A stretch of DNA of 64,000 nt from J095 sp964517605 (GCA_964517605.1 CAZFCE010000015.1:1-64000), one strand, 5' to 3'. Shown: positions 35,429 through 44,735, counted from the first letter of the stretch. The notes: generated by a model not told the origin, from the letters alone. Program-made: numbers and translations.

Positions 35429-36844
35429 TTGTTGTTTCCGACAGTTGATAAGCAAATTACCAAAATTATAATGGGGCTGGGGTTGGGGGTGGTGATCACC
35501 GCCGCCACAATTGTTTTTATGGGACTGTTTCAGGCGCAAGAATTAAGCGCGATGGTTGCCGCTGCCACCCCCACCGCCACCAAAACACCTACCAAACCGG
35601 CCACGCCCACGCCTACCCGCACCGCGACTCCCACTAAAACCGCCACGCCCACCCCAACCCGAACGGCCACGTCTACTCCTACCGCCACGGCTACGGCCAC
35701 CTTCACCGCTACGCCGCCGCCGCCCACTCCCACCGACACCCCGCCGCCGCCCACCGATACACCTGCGCCGGCTCCCACCGGCGATATTGCGTCCACTGTT
35801 CCGGCGCAAGTTACGGTGGAAATGCCGTTAACCGCTACGCAAGCCATCACCGACGGGGCCATTTTAACCGGCACCCAGGTGATCACCGAAGTTGCCATGA
35901 TCACTGGTACGCAAGCCATCACCCCGGCGGCGTTGCCCACGCCTACGCCCGTCCCCGTTCCCCGAACGGTGCCGGCTCCGGCCAACTCACCCACCGCTCA
36001 GGATCACCTGTGGTTTGCCCGGCCATTCACCAGCCAGTACACCACCTGGGGCAGTTTTTATTATCCCTACGGCACCAACGCCAACGGCCAATATTTCTGG
36101 CACGAGGGCATTGATATCCAAAACCCGCAATTTACGCCCATTCTGGCGGTAGGCGATGGCGTGGTTGTTCACGCCGGGCCGGATAAAGTTAAACAACTTG
36201 GCCCCTGGCTGGATTTTTACGGCCAGGCCGTGGTCATTGAGCACACCCGCCGCTGGCAGGGCCAGCCGGTGTACACTTTGTACGGGCATGTGTCCAAAGT
36301 GCTGGTAAGTGTGGGTCAGCAGGTAAAAACCGGCCAAACGATTGCTCTGGTGGGGCAGTTGGGCGTTGCGTTGGGGCCGCACCTGCACCTGGAAATCAGA
36401 ATGGGCAACACCACCTACAAAGATACCCGCAACCCCGATTTATGGGTTCGGCCCGATGACGGTTTTGGCGTTATTGCCGGGCGGGTGGTTGACCACGATA
36501 ATTACCTGGTGCCGCAGCAGCTTGTTACCCTGCACCCCGCCGATTCGCCTGGTAAATTCTGGCGGCAAACCTACACCTACCCCGATAACGTGGTTAATTC
36601 TGATGCCGATTTTGGCGAAACGTTTACCTTTGCGGATGTGCCGGTTGGCAAATATGTGTTAAAAGCCAATTTTGATGGCTACCAGCTTGTGGTGCCGGTA
36701 ACTGTTACCAACCAGGCCATCTCGCTGGTAACGCTCAAACAAAACCTGCCGCCCAAGATTGAACCCACCCCAACGCCCGCGCCGCCAACGCCACAGCTAC
36801 CGCTTGCCAGCGAGTCCCAGCCGCCGGCTACTCCCACCCAGTAA
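35429..36844 (+). CDS. Membrane-anchored M23 metallopeptidase with Thr/Pro stalk
   Basis: 471 aa. One membrane helix is at about residues 11-32. A long TPT-type stalk spans about 45-115, and the LytM/M23 domain about 190-350. Zinc ligands are His225 and Asp229 in HEGID and His318-x-His320 in HLHLEI; a YGHV motif is also present. A C-terminal transthyretin-like domain (about 350-440) begins VIAGRVVDHDNYLVPQ. It would cleave peptidoglycan cross-links outside the membrane, or act as a non-catalytic activator if a ligand is lost, though all ligands are present. The TTG start at 35429 is supported by AGGAG with 9 nt spacing. It is in one unit with the FHA protein. Confidence 0.9.
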   Translation: MLFPTVDKQITKIIMGLGLGVVITAATIVFMGLFQAQELSAMVAAATPTATKTPTKPATPTPTRTATPTKTATPTPTRTATSTPTATATATFTATPPPPTPTDTPPPPTDTPAPAPTGDIASTVPAQVTVEMPLTATQAITDGAILTGTQVITEVAMITGTQAITPAALPTPTPVPVPRTVPAPANSPTAQDHLWFARPFTSQYTTWGSFYYPYGTNANGQYFWHEGIDIQNPQFTPILAVGDGVVVHAGPDKVKQLGPWLDFYGQAVVIEHTRRWQGQPVYTLYGHVSKVLVSVGQQVKTGQTIALVGQLGVALGPHLHLEIRMGNTTYKDTRNPDLWVRPDDGFGVIAGRVVDHDNYLVPQQLVTLHPADSPGKFWRQTYTYPDNVVNSDADFGETFTFADVPVGKYVLKANFDGYQLVVPVTVTNQAISLVTLKQNLPPKIEPTPTPAPPTPQLPLASESQPPATPTQ

Positions 36845-36882
36845 TCCGCCGCCGGACGTTTGCAACCCAAAAATTATCCTCT

Positions 36883-36914
36883 ATGGCGCGAATAATTTCG
36901 CGCCATTTTCTTTT
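36883..36914 (+). terminator. Intrinsic terminator after the M23 gene
   Basis: ATGGCGCGAA pairs perfectly with TTCGCGCCAT around a 4-nt loop, followed by a T-rich tract. Confidence 0.85.
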
Positions 36915-36959
36915 GGGCAAAAAAGCCGCGTAATAACCCCGGATTTCAACATGTCCTGC

Positions 36960-36989
36960 TTTAAAAAATCGGTATATTGAGCGTATAAT
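36960..36989 (+). promoter_or_regulatory. Candidate promoter of the sensor kinase gene
   Basis: TTTAAA, an 18-nt spacer and perfect TATAAT at 36984-36989, 48 bp before the gene. The -35 box is weak. Confidence 0.45.
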
Positions 36990-37037
36990 GGGGCAGCGTT
37001 CAGTGTTTGGAATCAGGCAAGCTGGGAGGCAACGCCG

Positions 37038-39344
37038 ATGCAACCGGAACAACCCACCTATCAAGATTTAGAGCAGCGGATTCAGGAACTCACCGCGCAA
37101 CTCAACGCGGCGCAGGAACAGTGCCAGGCCATGCAAGCCACCGTTACGGCTCGCACCCGGCAGGCGCAAGAGGCCATTGCCACCCGCCTGCTCTACGAAC
37201 AAACGCTCTCGGCCTGTTCGCAGGTGTTGTTGGCCAACATCGAGGAGCGCGAAGAGGCGCTGACCGAAACCCTGTACGAGTTTTTGGTTGCCACCGACGT
37301 AAGCCGCATTTACATTTGCAAAAATTTTACCGATAACGTTGCCGGCAAAACCTATTTTCAACAAACGCACGAAATGTGCGCGCTGGCGGTTCCGCCCAAA
37401 ATTGATGACCCCGCCCTGCAATATGTAAGCTACGACAACGGCCTGGCCCGCTGGAAGGAACAACTATCGCACGGCAAATCTGCCTGGGGCACGCTCAAAA
37501 CATTATCGCCGCCCGAACAAAAGTATTTAAAACTGCGCCAGGCGCAATCGGTGTTGCTTTTGCCCGTTTGGGTTGAAGGCCGGTGGTACGGCTTTATCGG
37601 GCTGGACGATCTCATCACGGGCCGGGAGTGGCGGGCCGAGGATATTCAACTGCTGCAAACCGCCGTTGATTTGATTGGCGGTTACATTGGCCGCAAACGC
37701 GCCGAACGGGCGCTACGCGAGAGCGAAGAAAAATACCGCACCCTCATTGAGCAATCATCCGACGCGATTTTTCTCATTTACGGCGGGCGCTTCGAGCTGG
37801 TCAACTCGCGTTTTACCGAACTGTTTGGCATTACTCAGGCCGATGTCAACTCCCCCAATTTCACTTTTTCCAGCATCATCACGCCCCGGCAGGATCAGTT
37901 TGATGAACTCACCGGCGAACAGCGCCAGGCCCAAAAGCATCGCCCGCCGTATGAATTTACCGCAATTGATAAGCTTGGCAACAGAATTTATGTCGAACTG
38001 AGCATGTCGTACCCGTTGTACAAGCAGGGGTTGGCCACGCAGGGCATTATCCGCGATATTACCAGCCGCAAACGCCACGAGGAAGAAAAACGCCACGCCT
38101 ACGAAAAAATCCAGCAATACGCCAACGATCTGGCCGAAAAAATCAAAGAGGAACAGCGCCAGCGCGAAATTGCCGCAATTCTGGCCGAGGTGGTCGCCTC
38201 GATTAGCCTCACGCTGACCCCCAACGAAATTCTGAACCAGATTTTGCACAAGTTGCAGCAGCTTGTGCCGTATGATTCCGCCGCCGTGTACCTGGTAAAC
38301 AACGACCAATTGCTGCTGCAAGCGGCGCACGGCTACAAAACCGATTTTATAGACCGGGCAATTGCCCTGGAGCAGAGTTTGCTGTTTCAGGAAATCAAGG
38401 CCACCCGGAGTTATATTCTCATTATCGATTCCAGCCTTGAAGTCCGCCCGCAGTTTTGGATGACCACCGAGGCCGCCGGTGCCTGGATTGGCGCGCCGCT
38501 GCTGGTGGCGCAAGATGTGATTGGCTTTTTGGCCGTTCACCGCCACATGCCGGGCGCTTACGCCTTTAGCGATGCCGAACTGGTGCAGGCGTTTGCCCAC
38601 CAGGTGGCGCAAACCATTTACAACACCCGGCTGTTTGGTCAGCTTAAAGAAACCCAGGCGCAGTTGGTGCAGCGGGAGCGGCTGGCGGCGTTGGGGCAAA
38701 TGGCAGCCACCGTGGCCCACGAACTGCGCAATCCGTTAATGTCGCTGCGGATGGGCGTTGATTATTTTACATTTGAAGCCCCGCCCGGCAGCCCCGACCA
38801 CCGGGCTGCCGAATTGATGAAATCAAACATGGAGCGCATCAGCTCCATTGTTGAGAATATCCTGTTTGTGGCGCGGTCTCCCCGGTTGTCGCCGGTGCAG
38901 GGATCGTTGCGGGCGCTGATTGAGCGGGAAATAAGCCAGTGGGAAACCAAATTCAACCAAAAGCAAATTCTGTGCCGGCTGGATCTGGCCGAACAACTGC
39001 CGGAATCCTTTTTGGATTTTGACCAGTTGGGGCGGATTTTATCAAACCTGATTGGCAACAGCATTGATGCCACCGAAACGGGCGGCGAACTGCGGGTGGA
39101 GCTGTTCGGCGATGACAACGGCTGGCAAATCATCACCGTGGCCGATACCGGTTTTGGCATTGCCGCCGAGAACCAAACCAAAATATTTGAGCCGTTTTTT
39201 ACCACCAAACCGCGCGGCACCGGGTTGGGGCTGGCTATTGTCAAACAAATTGTAGATGGTCACGGCGGCAAAATATCGGTGTGGAGCGAGCCGGGTAAAG
39301 GCACCCGGTTTACGGTGGCGCTGCCCCCGGCTTTGGGCCGGTAA
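37038..39344 (+). CDS. Cytoplasmic multi-sensor histidine kinase (GAF-PAS-GAF-HisKA-HATPase)
   Basis: 768 aa. An N-terminal coiled coil (about 5-50) is followed by a GAF-like domain (about 60-225), a PAS domain (about 235-350, beginning YRTLIEQSSDAIFLI), a second coiled coil, a second GAF domain (about 385-535), HisKA with an intact H-box VAHELRNPL, and HATPase_c with DTGFGIAAEN (G1) and GTGLGLAIV (G2). It has no membrane helices, so it probably senses an internal or diffusible signal. No response regulator gene is adjacent, so the partner is unknown. The gene ends 6 bp from a convergent M23 gene. Confidence 0.92.
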   Translation: MQPEQPTYQDLEQRIQELTAQLNAAQEQCQAMQATVTARTRQAQEAIATRLLYEQTLSACSQVLLANIEEREEALTETLYEFLVATDVSRIYICKNFTDNVAGKTYFQQTHEMCALAVPPKIDDPALQYVSYDNGLARWKEQLSHGKSAWGTLKTLSPPEQKYLKLRQAQSVLLLPVWVEGRWYGFIGLDDLITGREWRAEDIQLLQTAVDLIGGYIGRKRAERALRESEEKYRTLIEQSSDAIFLIYGGRFELVNSRFTELFGITQADVNSPNFTFSSIITPRQDQFDELTGEQRQAQKHRPPYEFTAIDKLGNRIYVELSMSYPLYKQGLATQGIIRDITSRKRHEEEKRHAYEKIQQYANDLAEKIKEEQRQREIAAILAEVVASISLTLTPNEILNQILHKLQQLVPYDSAAVYLVNNDQLLLQAAHGYKTDFIDRAIALEQSLLFQEIKATRSYILIIDSSLEVRPQFWMTTEAAGAWIGAPLLVAQDVIGFLAVHRHMPGAYAFSDAELVQAFAHQVAQTIYNTRLFGQLKETQAQLVQRERLAALGQMAATVAHELRNPLMSLRMGVDYFTFEAPPGSPDHRAAELMKSNMERISSIVENILFVARSPRLSPVQGSLRALIEREISQWETKFNQKQILCRLDLAEQLPESFLDFDQLGRILSNLIGNSIDATETGGELRVELFGDDNGWQIITVADTGFGIAAENQTKIFEPFFTTKPRGTGLGLAIVKQIVDGHGGKISVWSEPGKGTRFTVALPPALGR

Positions 39345-39350
39345 ATTTCC

Positions 39351-40043
39351 TCAATTGCAAAAAATATCGGGGCGGCAAACCGGAGGGCGGTCGGCGCAGG
39401 TGGTGTTCAACCGCATGCCCAGGTAGGGCGAGGGGTCAATGGTGTTGGCCCGGTCGGTTTCGTTAAGAAATTTGCCGGTTCCGTCATCCTGCACAATGCT
39501 AAAATGCAGGTGAGTATCAATTTGCCGCCAGCTTTGGCCGTTGTAATCGCCCTGGTAGCCCAGCAGCGTGCCCTGTTTTACCGGCAGCTCCTCAACGCCG
39601 GGCGGAATCTGGTCAATAATATAGCTGTGGCCGTTGGTATCGGCCATGTGGGTGTAATACGTCCAGATTTGCCGCCCCGGCTGGAGCGGGTCTTTGGGGT
39701 GGCGAATAATCACCGCGCTGGTCCAATCGGCGGGGCGGGAAAGGTAGCCATCGTACACGGCGTAAACCGGCGTTACCCCGTTGCCGGCCTGCCCAAAAAT
39801 ATCCAGCCCGGAATGGTTAACCGTTCCCAGAATGCTGTCGCCGTACAGCACGCCCGGCCACCCCCCCGACGGCATAATAAACGGCGCGCCGCTACATTGC
39901 ATTTGCCCGGTAACTACGGGCAGGTTGGGGGTGGCGGCGCTTTTTTGTTCCCGCAAAGTTCCGCCGTTGATAACGTATAAAATTGCGCCAAAAATGGCAA
40001 GGGTAATCAGCCCGGCTAACAGCCACTTGATGCGTTCAATCAC
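39351..40043 (-). CDS. Membrane-anchored M23-family peptidase
   Basis: 230 aa. One membrane helix is at about residues 7-27. The LytM/M23 fold has zinc ligands His77 and Asp81 (HSGLDI) and the HLHFSI motif, with a YTHMAD motif between. Short and without a stalk, it acts close to the membrane on peptidoglycan. The GTG start at 40043 begins the conserved protein. It lies 54 bp after azlD, but a 9-bp-arm palindrome in the gap suggests its own promoter or operator. Confidence 0.85.
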   Translation of the reverse strand: MIERIKWLLAGLITLAIFGAILYVINGGTLREQKSAATPNLPVVTGQMQCSGAPFIMPSGGWPGVLYGDSILGTVNHSGLDIFGQAGNGVTPVYAVYDGYLSRPADWTSAVIIRHPKDPLQPGRQIWTYYTHMADTNGHSYIIDQIPPGVEELPVKQGTLLGYQGDYNGQSWRQIDTHLHFSIVQDDGTGKFLNETDRANTIDPSPYLGMRLNTTCADRPPVCRPDIFCN

Positions 40044-40053
40044 GGTTTTGGCT

Positions 40054-40077
40054 CACTTATGTAAGTTAACATAAGTG
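40054..40077. promoter_or_regulatory. Palindromic operator-like site
   Basis: CACTTATGT and ACATAAGTG form perfect 9-bp arms separated by 6 bp, just upstream of the M23 start. A binding site for a dimeric regulator is plausible; no T-run is present. Confidence 0.45.
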
Positions 40078-40097
40078 TAGCGATTCCGGCGCATTCG

Positions 40098-40418
40098 TCA
40101 ACCCAAAAACCACTGCCAGCCCAAAAACGAGACCATCCCCACCACAATGGTGAGCAGCAAATTCTGGCTAAACCACCCCACCGCCAGCGCCACCAGCGCC
40201 CCGCCCAAATAAGGGTTTGACAGGCTCAAATTGATGGCGTTGCCCTGCGGAATCAACACCGCCGGCACAATAATGGCCGTGAGCACCGCCGGCGGCACAT
40301 ATCGCAGCGCGTTAATCAACCAGGCCGGGAATTCGTAGCGACCGGCTAGCGCAAACATCGAGTAGCGAATGGCAAACGTTACCAGCAGCATGCCGGCTAA
40401 CATGTAAATTTCATTCAT
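40098..40418 (-). CDS. azlD: AzlD, branched-chain amino acid exporter small subunit
   Basis: 106 aa with four hydrophobic helices. Typical AzlD features are FAIRYSMFAL near the N-terminus, LRYVPPAVLTAIIVPA and LGGALVALAVGWFSQNLLLT. With AzlC it forms a branched-chain amino acid exporter. Its ATG overlaps the azlC stop codon by 4 bp, so the two are translationally coupled. Confidence 0.94.
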   Translation of the reverse strand: MNEIYMLAGMLLVTFAIRYSMFALAGRYEFPAWLINALRYVPPAVLTAIIVPAVLIPQGNAINLSLSNPYLGGALVALAVGWFSQNLLLTIVVGMVSFLGWQWFLG

Positions 40419-41164
40419 TGGGCCGGTCTCCGTTGGTATTTTCGCTTCTGGTATTTTTCAACCAGCACCCCGGCGGCAATCCCGGCAATGGTGGCTACAA
40501 TCAAGCCCAGTTTGTGCGGCAGCGAATACGCCGCCAGCGCCGTTAACCCGGCCACAATGGTGGTGGCCACCATGGGGCGGTTTTTTAAATAAGGGATGGT
40601 CATGCCAATGAACGTAACCGGCATGGCAAAATCTAGCCCCCACGCCGCCGCGTTGGGCAGCATTTGGCCCAGCGTTAAACCAATGTAGGTGCAAAGTTGC
40701 CAGTTGAGGTACATAAACAAGGCCGACCCCAAATAATACCAGCGCGTGCCGGGCGCGGGTTGGCCGTTTTCAAACCGGCGCGCCACCACGGCAAAGGTTT
40801 CATCGGTGAGCCAAAACGCCATTGGAATTTGCCAACGTTGGGGTAGTTTGCTGGCATACGGGGCCAGCGTGGCCGAGTAGAGGGCGTGGCGCAAATTCAC
40901 CACAAACGTGGTGAGCACAATCAGCGGCCAGCCGGTGCCGGCGGCCATCAGCCCCACGGCAATAAATTGGGCCGAACCGGCAAACACCAGCGCCGACATT
41001 GCCACCGTGCCGGCAAACGATAATCCGCTGGATAGCGCCAGCGTGCCAAAAATAATGCCAAACGGAATGGCCCCCACAATCAGGGGGAAGGTGTCGCGCG
41101 CGCCGGCCAGGGCTTCGGAATATGGCGATGCCTGGCCGGGGTTTTGGGCGGCAACGTGAGCCAT
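40415..41164 (-). CDS. azlC: AzlC, branched-chain amino acid exporter large subunit
   Basis: 249 aa with about eight hydrophobic helices. Family motifs are FPLIVGAIPFGIIFGTLA, FAGSAQFIAVGLM and NLRHALYSATLAP, plus the acidic FWLTDETFAV stretch. It is the large subunit of the AzlCD exporter. An AraC-family regulator gene is 35 bp upstream in the same direction and probably controls the pair. Confidence 0.95.
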   Translation of the reverse strand: MAHVAAQNPGQASPYSEALAGARDTFPLIVGAIPFGIIFGTLALSSGLSFAGTVAMSALVFAGSAQFIAVGLMAAGTGWPLIVLTTFVVNLRHALYSATLAPYASKLPQRWQIPMAFWLTDETFAVVARRFENGQPAPGTRWYYLGSALFMYLNWQLCTYIGLTLGQMLPNAAAWGLDFAMPVTFIGMTIPYLKNRPMVATTIVAGLTALAAYSLPHKLGLIVATIAGIAAGVLVEKYQKRKYQRRPAQ

Positions 41165-41199
41165 AGTTATCCTCCCGCAATAGTTGAGTTGTGGCCAGT

Positions 41200-42039
41200 T
41201 TACTCAATCTCCGGCGGATTTTCTTGTACAAAATTGCGGAATTGGCCGGGGGTAATCCCAAAAATGCCTTTAAATCGGCGGGAAAGATGGCTTTGGTCCA
41301 CAAAACCGGTTTCGGCGGCCACCTGCACAATGGGCCAGCCCTGCGCCAGCAGATGCCGGGCGCGTTTAACCCGCACCTGATTTTGGTAGGTGTGGGGCGG
41401 CAAGCCCACGCTGTTTTTAAACACGCGCAACAGGTGGTAACTGCTCAAATTAGCCACCCGGGCCAACTCGTCCAGCGAAATATTGCCGGCCAAGTGGGCA
41501 TCCAGGTATTCTCTGGCCCGCTGCACCGCCTGGTCTGCTTCCGAAGCGGACGGCGGCAGGAAAAACCCGGCGGCGTGGCGGCTAATCATGTGGGCCAGCG
41601 TAACCACCAACGCCGATTCGCGCTCCAGCACCGAGTGCGAGGTTTCCAGCACGGTATGCAGCCGCCGAATCTGGCTAACCAGCTGGGGGTCAAAAATAAC
41701 CGGCTCCGGAAAATCCGGCAGGTTGATTTTGGCCGAAACTTCGGCGGCGGCGCGTTGCACCAGCGCGGCTTCGGGGTACAGCATGCGGTAAGTCCAGCCG
41801 TTGTGGTCGTGCGCGTGGCCGGTGTGGACTTCGCCGGGGTTGATGATAACCGCGCTGCCCGCCGGCGCAAGGTGAATGCCGCCCCGGTAAAAAAAGGTTT
41901 CGGCGCCCTGCTCAATAATGCCAATGGCGTAGCCATCGTGGGTGTGGCGGGTAAAACTGTGGGTAATATACCGGGCATGCAGCAAATCCAGCTTGCCCAG
42001 GTCTGGCGCTTGCCAAAATTTTACAACTTCGCCGCGCAT
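41200..42039 (-). CDS. AraC-family transcriptional regulator
   Basis: 279 aa. A cupin-like ligand-binding domain (about 20-120) has HTHDGYAIGIIEQG and INPGEVHTGHAH. A C-terminal double helix-turn-helix (about 180-279) has LDELARVANLSSYHLLRVFK and IVQVAAETGFVDQSHLSRRFK. It lies immediately upstream of azlC-azlD, a common arrangement of regulator and exporter, so branched-chain or related amino acids are candidate effectors. Its ATG follows the stop of the LysM gene after 1 bp. Confidence 0.94.
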   Translation of the reverse strand: MRGEVVKFWQAPDLGKLDLLHARYITHSFTRHTHDGYAIGIIEQGAETFFYRGGIHLAPAGSAVIINPGEVHTGHAHDHNGWTYRMLYPEAALVQRAAAEVSAKINLPDFPEPVIFDPQLVSQIRRLHTVLETSHSVLERESALVVTLAHMISRHAAGFFLPPSASEADQAVQRAREYLDAHLAGNISLDELARVANLSSYHLLRVFKNSVGLPPHTYQNQVRVKRARHLLAQGWPIVQVAAETGFVDQSHLSRRFKGIFGITPGQFRNFVQENPPEIE

Positions 42040-42040
42040 G

Positions 42041-42910
42041 TTAGTGTTGCCGTTTGCGGGGAATAATCAACTTATCGCCGGGATGAAGAACCGAGGTTTT
42101 ATCCAGCCCGTTGCGATCCATAATCGCTTCAATTGAAACATCGTACACCGCCGATACATACGATAGCGTGTCGCCGGATTGGATAATGTAAAACACCGGC
42201 GTGGCGGTTGGAGTGGGCGTGGGCGGCGGCGTGGCATCGGTGGGGCGCAACACCGCTTCGGCGGTAAACTCAAAACTGCTCAAAATTGTCTCGAACACCG
42301 GCCTGGTTGCGCCGGCCTGGTTTGCCGGCGTTACCGCCACCACAAAATAACCAACGCCGGCCTGGCTGGTGGCCGCAATCATGCCGGTGGCCGGGCCGAG
42401 AGCATCGGTTTTAAACTGAAGCTCAATGGCCGGCCACATTTGGCCGCCAATGCGGGCGGGGTCGCGGTTGAGTAGTTGGGCCGTGGGAAAATATTCCGTT
42501 TGGAGGCGGGCCAATAGTTCGGCGGGGTCGGCCATGCCGTCAATGGGCATGCCAAACCAAATGGCGGCATCCTGCAAATTTTTGGGGTCCAGCCCGCCCG
42601 CCGATGGCGAAAGGATAACCTGCAACCCCGGCTCGTTTTTGCGCCAGTTACGGGGATATTTTAGGCTAAAGCCCAGCGCCGTTTGTTTGAACGTGGCCAG
42701 CGCCAGCGGGTTGGGTGTGCCAACCGGGACCGGTTGCGGCGTGGCTACCGCCAGATTGGCGTTGCCGGAACGCAGATTGAGGCCAAAATCGTTGCCGGTA
42801 ATCACCGAAAGAGCCACAAACCCAATCAGGGCAAATGTTAACAACACCAGCAGGGCCGCGCCCACCTGCGAACCCACACCGGGGGCTGGCCGATTAGTTT
42901 CTTGCGACAT
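42041..42910 (-). CDS. Membrane-anchored LysM-domain protein
   Basis: 289 aa. One membrane helix is at about residues 17-40, followed by a ~150-residue region of unknown fold that contains FSLKYPRNWRKNEPG and resembles PsbP/DUF1795-like domains. A Pro/Thr linker leads to a C-terminal LysM domain (YIIQSGDTLSYVSAVYDVS, ending HPGDKLIIP) that binds N-acetylglucosamine polymers. ATG 42910 was chosen; GTG 42931 is an alternative. It ends 1 bp before the AraC gene, so these genes appear coupled. Confidence 0.85.
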   Translation of the reverse strand: MSQETNRPAPGVGSQVGAALLVLLTFALIGFVALSVITGNDFGLNLRSGNANLAVATPQPVPVGTPNPLALATFKQTALGFSLKYPRNWRKNEPGLQVILSPSAGGLDPKNLQDAAIWFGMPIDGMADPAELLARLQTEYFPTAQLLNRDPARIGGQMWPAIELQFKTDALGPATGMIAATSQAGVGYFVVAVTPANQAGATRPVFETILSSFEFTAEAVLRPTDATPPPTPTPTATPVFYIIQSGDTLSYVSAVYDVSIEAIMDRNGLDKTSVLHPGDKLIIPRKRQH

Positions 42911-43162
42911 CTTGCTCACTAACTCCGTCACTTAAAAACAGTGAACGCAAACCCGTATGATAGCCGTTTCAACGGATATTGACAATTTTGTGGCGTTCTT
43001 TAAGAGTTGGTTAATCATTTTGTAAGAAAATTTGGCTATATTTATAAATTTCATTGTAAAAATTGATTGGTCGTGCAGGAGTCTGGCAGAACCGGGAGGG
43101 CGACCCCAAATGCCTTTCTGGCTGCTGACAACTGACTACTGTTTTCAAGGGAGGAACCATTT

Positions 43163-44086
43163 ATGGCCAAAATCAGCCCGTCTGAAATTACCCCGGAACA
43201 CCTTTACCTGTCGCGCCGCAAATTTATGGCGGGCGCGGGCGCGTTGGCCGCCGCCGTGGCGCTGGCGGCGTGCAATTCGGCCACAGCCAGCCCCACCGCC
43301 AGCACCCAATCGGCGGCATTGGCCGATGAATTGGGCGACCCGGCCAACCCTTACGAGACCATCAGCAACTACAACAACTACTACGAGTTTACCACCACCA
43401 AAGAGGCGGTGGCCGGGCTGGCCCAAAATTTTACCACCAGCCCGTGGCAGGTTGCGGTGGGCGGGCTGGTGAACAACCCCAAAACCTACAGTATTGACGA
43501 CCTGCGCCGGTTTGCGCCCGAAGAGCGCATTTACCGCCTGCGTTGCGTTGAGGCGTGGAGCATGGTCATCCCCTGGTTGGGTTTTCCGCTGGCCAAACTG
43601 CTCAAGGAGGTTGACCCCCAACCGCAGGCCAAATATGTTCGGTTTGAAACGGTGTTCCGCCCCGACCAGATGCCCGGCCAATCCAGCCAGTGGTACACCT
43701 GGCCCTACATTGAAGGGTTGCGCGTTGACGAAGCCATGCACGACCTGACGCTGTTGGCCACCGGCTTGTACGGCAAGGAGTTGTTGCCGCAAAACGGCGC
43801 GCCGGTGCGGCTGGTGGTGCCGTGGAAGTACGGCTTTAAAAGCATTAAATCCATTGTAAAAATTGATCTGGTGGAGCAGATGCCGGTATCGTTGTGGATG
43901 GCCGCCGCGCCCAACGAATACGGTTTTTACGCCAACGTTAACCCCGCCGTGGATCATCCCCGCTGGTCGCAGGCCACCGAACGCCGCCTGGGTGAGTTTG
44001 GCCGGCGCAAAACCCTGCCCTTCAACGGTTACGCCGAACAGGTGGCTCACCTGTACGCCGGCATGGATTTGGCGGTGAACTTTTAA
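43163..44086 (+). CDS. msrP: MsrP, molybdopterin methionine sulfoxide reductase (Tat lipoprotein)
   Basis: 307 aa with the YedY/MsrP fold. The N-terminus has the twin-arginine motif SRRKFM (17-22) followed by a hydrophobic region ending LAAC, with Cys37 placed like a lipobox. The molybdenum ligand is Cys128 in RLRCVEAW. It repairs oxidised methionines in extracytoplasmic proteins, with electrons from MsrQ. The lipobox suggests anchoring to the outer leaflet rather than free export. AGGGAGG lies before ATG 43163. Its stop codon overlaps the msrQ start by one base. Confidence 0.94.
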   Translation: MAKISPSEITPEHLYLSRRKFMAGAGALAAAVALAACNSATASPTASTQSAALADELGDPANPYETISNYNNYYEFTTTKEAVAGLAQNFTTSPWQVAVGGLVNNPKTYSIDDLRRFAPEERIYRLRCVEAWSMVIPWLGFPLAKLLKEVDPQPQAKYVRFETVFRPDQMPGQSSQWYTWPYIEGLRVDEAMHDLTLLATGLYGKELLPQNGAPVRLVVPWKYGFKSIKSIVKIDLVEQMPVSLWMAAAPNEYGFYANVNPAVDHPRWSQATERRLGEFGRRKTLPFNGYAEQVAHLYAGMDLAVNF

Positions 44087-44715
44087 TGGCGCAATCTAAA
44101 AACGGCTGGTCGTTGCTGCAAATTGTCGCGCACGTGGGCGCGTGGGGGCCGCTGTTGCTGCTGGGTTGGGATTTTTGGCGCGGCAACGGGGCGCTGCTGG
44201 TTAATCCGTTTCAGGCGATAACGCTGCGCACCGGTCTGGCTGCGCTGATTTTGCTGCTGCTATCGCTGGCCTGCACCCCGCTGAATACCGTGTTCGGCTG
44301 GCGGCAGGCGTTGGCGCTGCGCAAGCCGCTGGGCCTGTACGCCTTTATGTATGGAACGCTGCATTTTTTGATTTTTGTGGTGGATAATGGCTACGTGGGC
44401 CACAGCATCGATTTGGCGGAGGTGCTGTCGGCCACGTTTGAAAAGCGGTTTGCGCTGGCGGGCCTGGCGGCGCTGCTGCTGTTGCTGCCGCTGGCAATCA
44501 CCTCAAACCGGTGGGCCATGCGCCGCCTGCAAAAAAACTGGAAACGCCTGCACCGGCTGGCGTACCCAGCCGGTATTTTGGCGATTATCCATTTTATCTG
44601 GCTGGTTAAAAGCGATATCCGCGAGCCGCTGGTTTACGGCGCAGTTTTGGCGCTGCTGTTGGGGCTGCGCTTGCCGACGGTGCGGCGCTACATCACCCAA
44701 ACCCGTAAATCGTAA
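44086..44715 (+). CDS. msrQ: MsrQ, heme-binding membrane subunit for MsrP
   Basis: 209 aa with about six hydrophobic segments of ferric-reductase-like type. Heme-ligand-like histidines occur in MYGTLHFLIFV and LHRLAYPAGILAIIHFIW. It passes electrons from quinol or flavin across the membrane to MsrP. The ATG overlaps the msrP stop (TAATG), so the genes are coupled. It ends 20 bp from carB in convergent orientation, with no strong terminator between them. Confidence 0.94.
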   Translation: MAQSKNGWSLLQIVAHVGAWGPLLLLGWDFWRGNGALLVNPFQAITLRTGLAALILLLLSLACTPLNTVFGWRQALALRKPLGLYAFMYGTLHFLIFVVDNGYVGHSIDLAEVLSATFEKRFALAGLAALLLLLPLAITSNRWAMRRLQKNWKRLHRLAYPAGILAIIHFIWLVKSDIREPLVYGAVLALLLGLRLPTVRRYITQTRKS

Positions 44716-44735
44716 ATCCAAAATTGTCAATCAAA

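Noticed and set aside
41200..42066. Long plus-strand frame opposite the AraC gene
   Set aside because: It is the complement of a gene with clear cupin and double helix-turn-helix motifs and has no features of its own.
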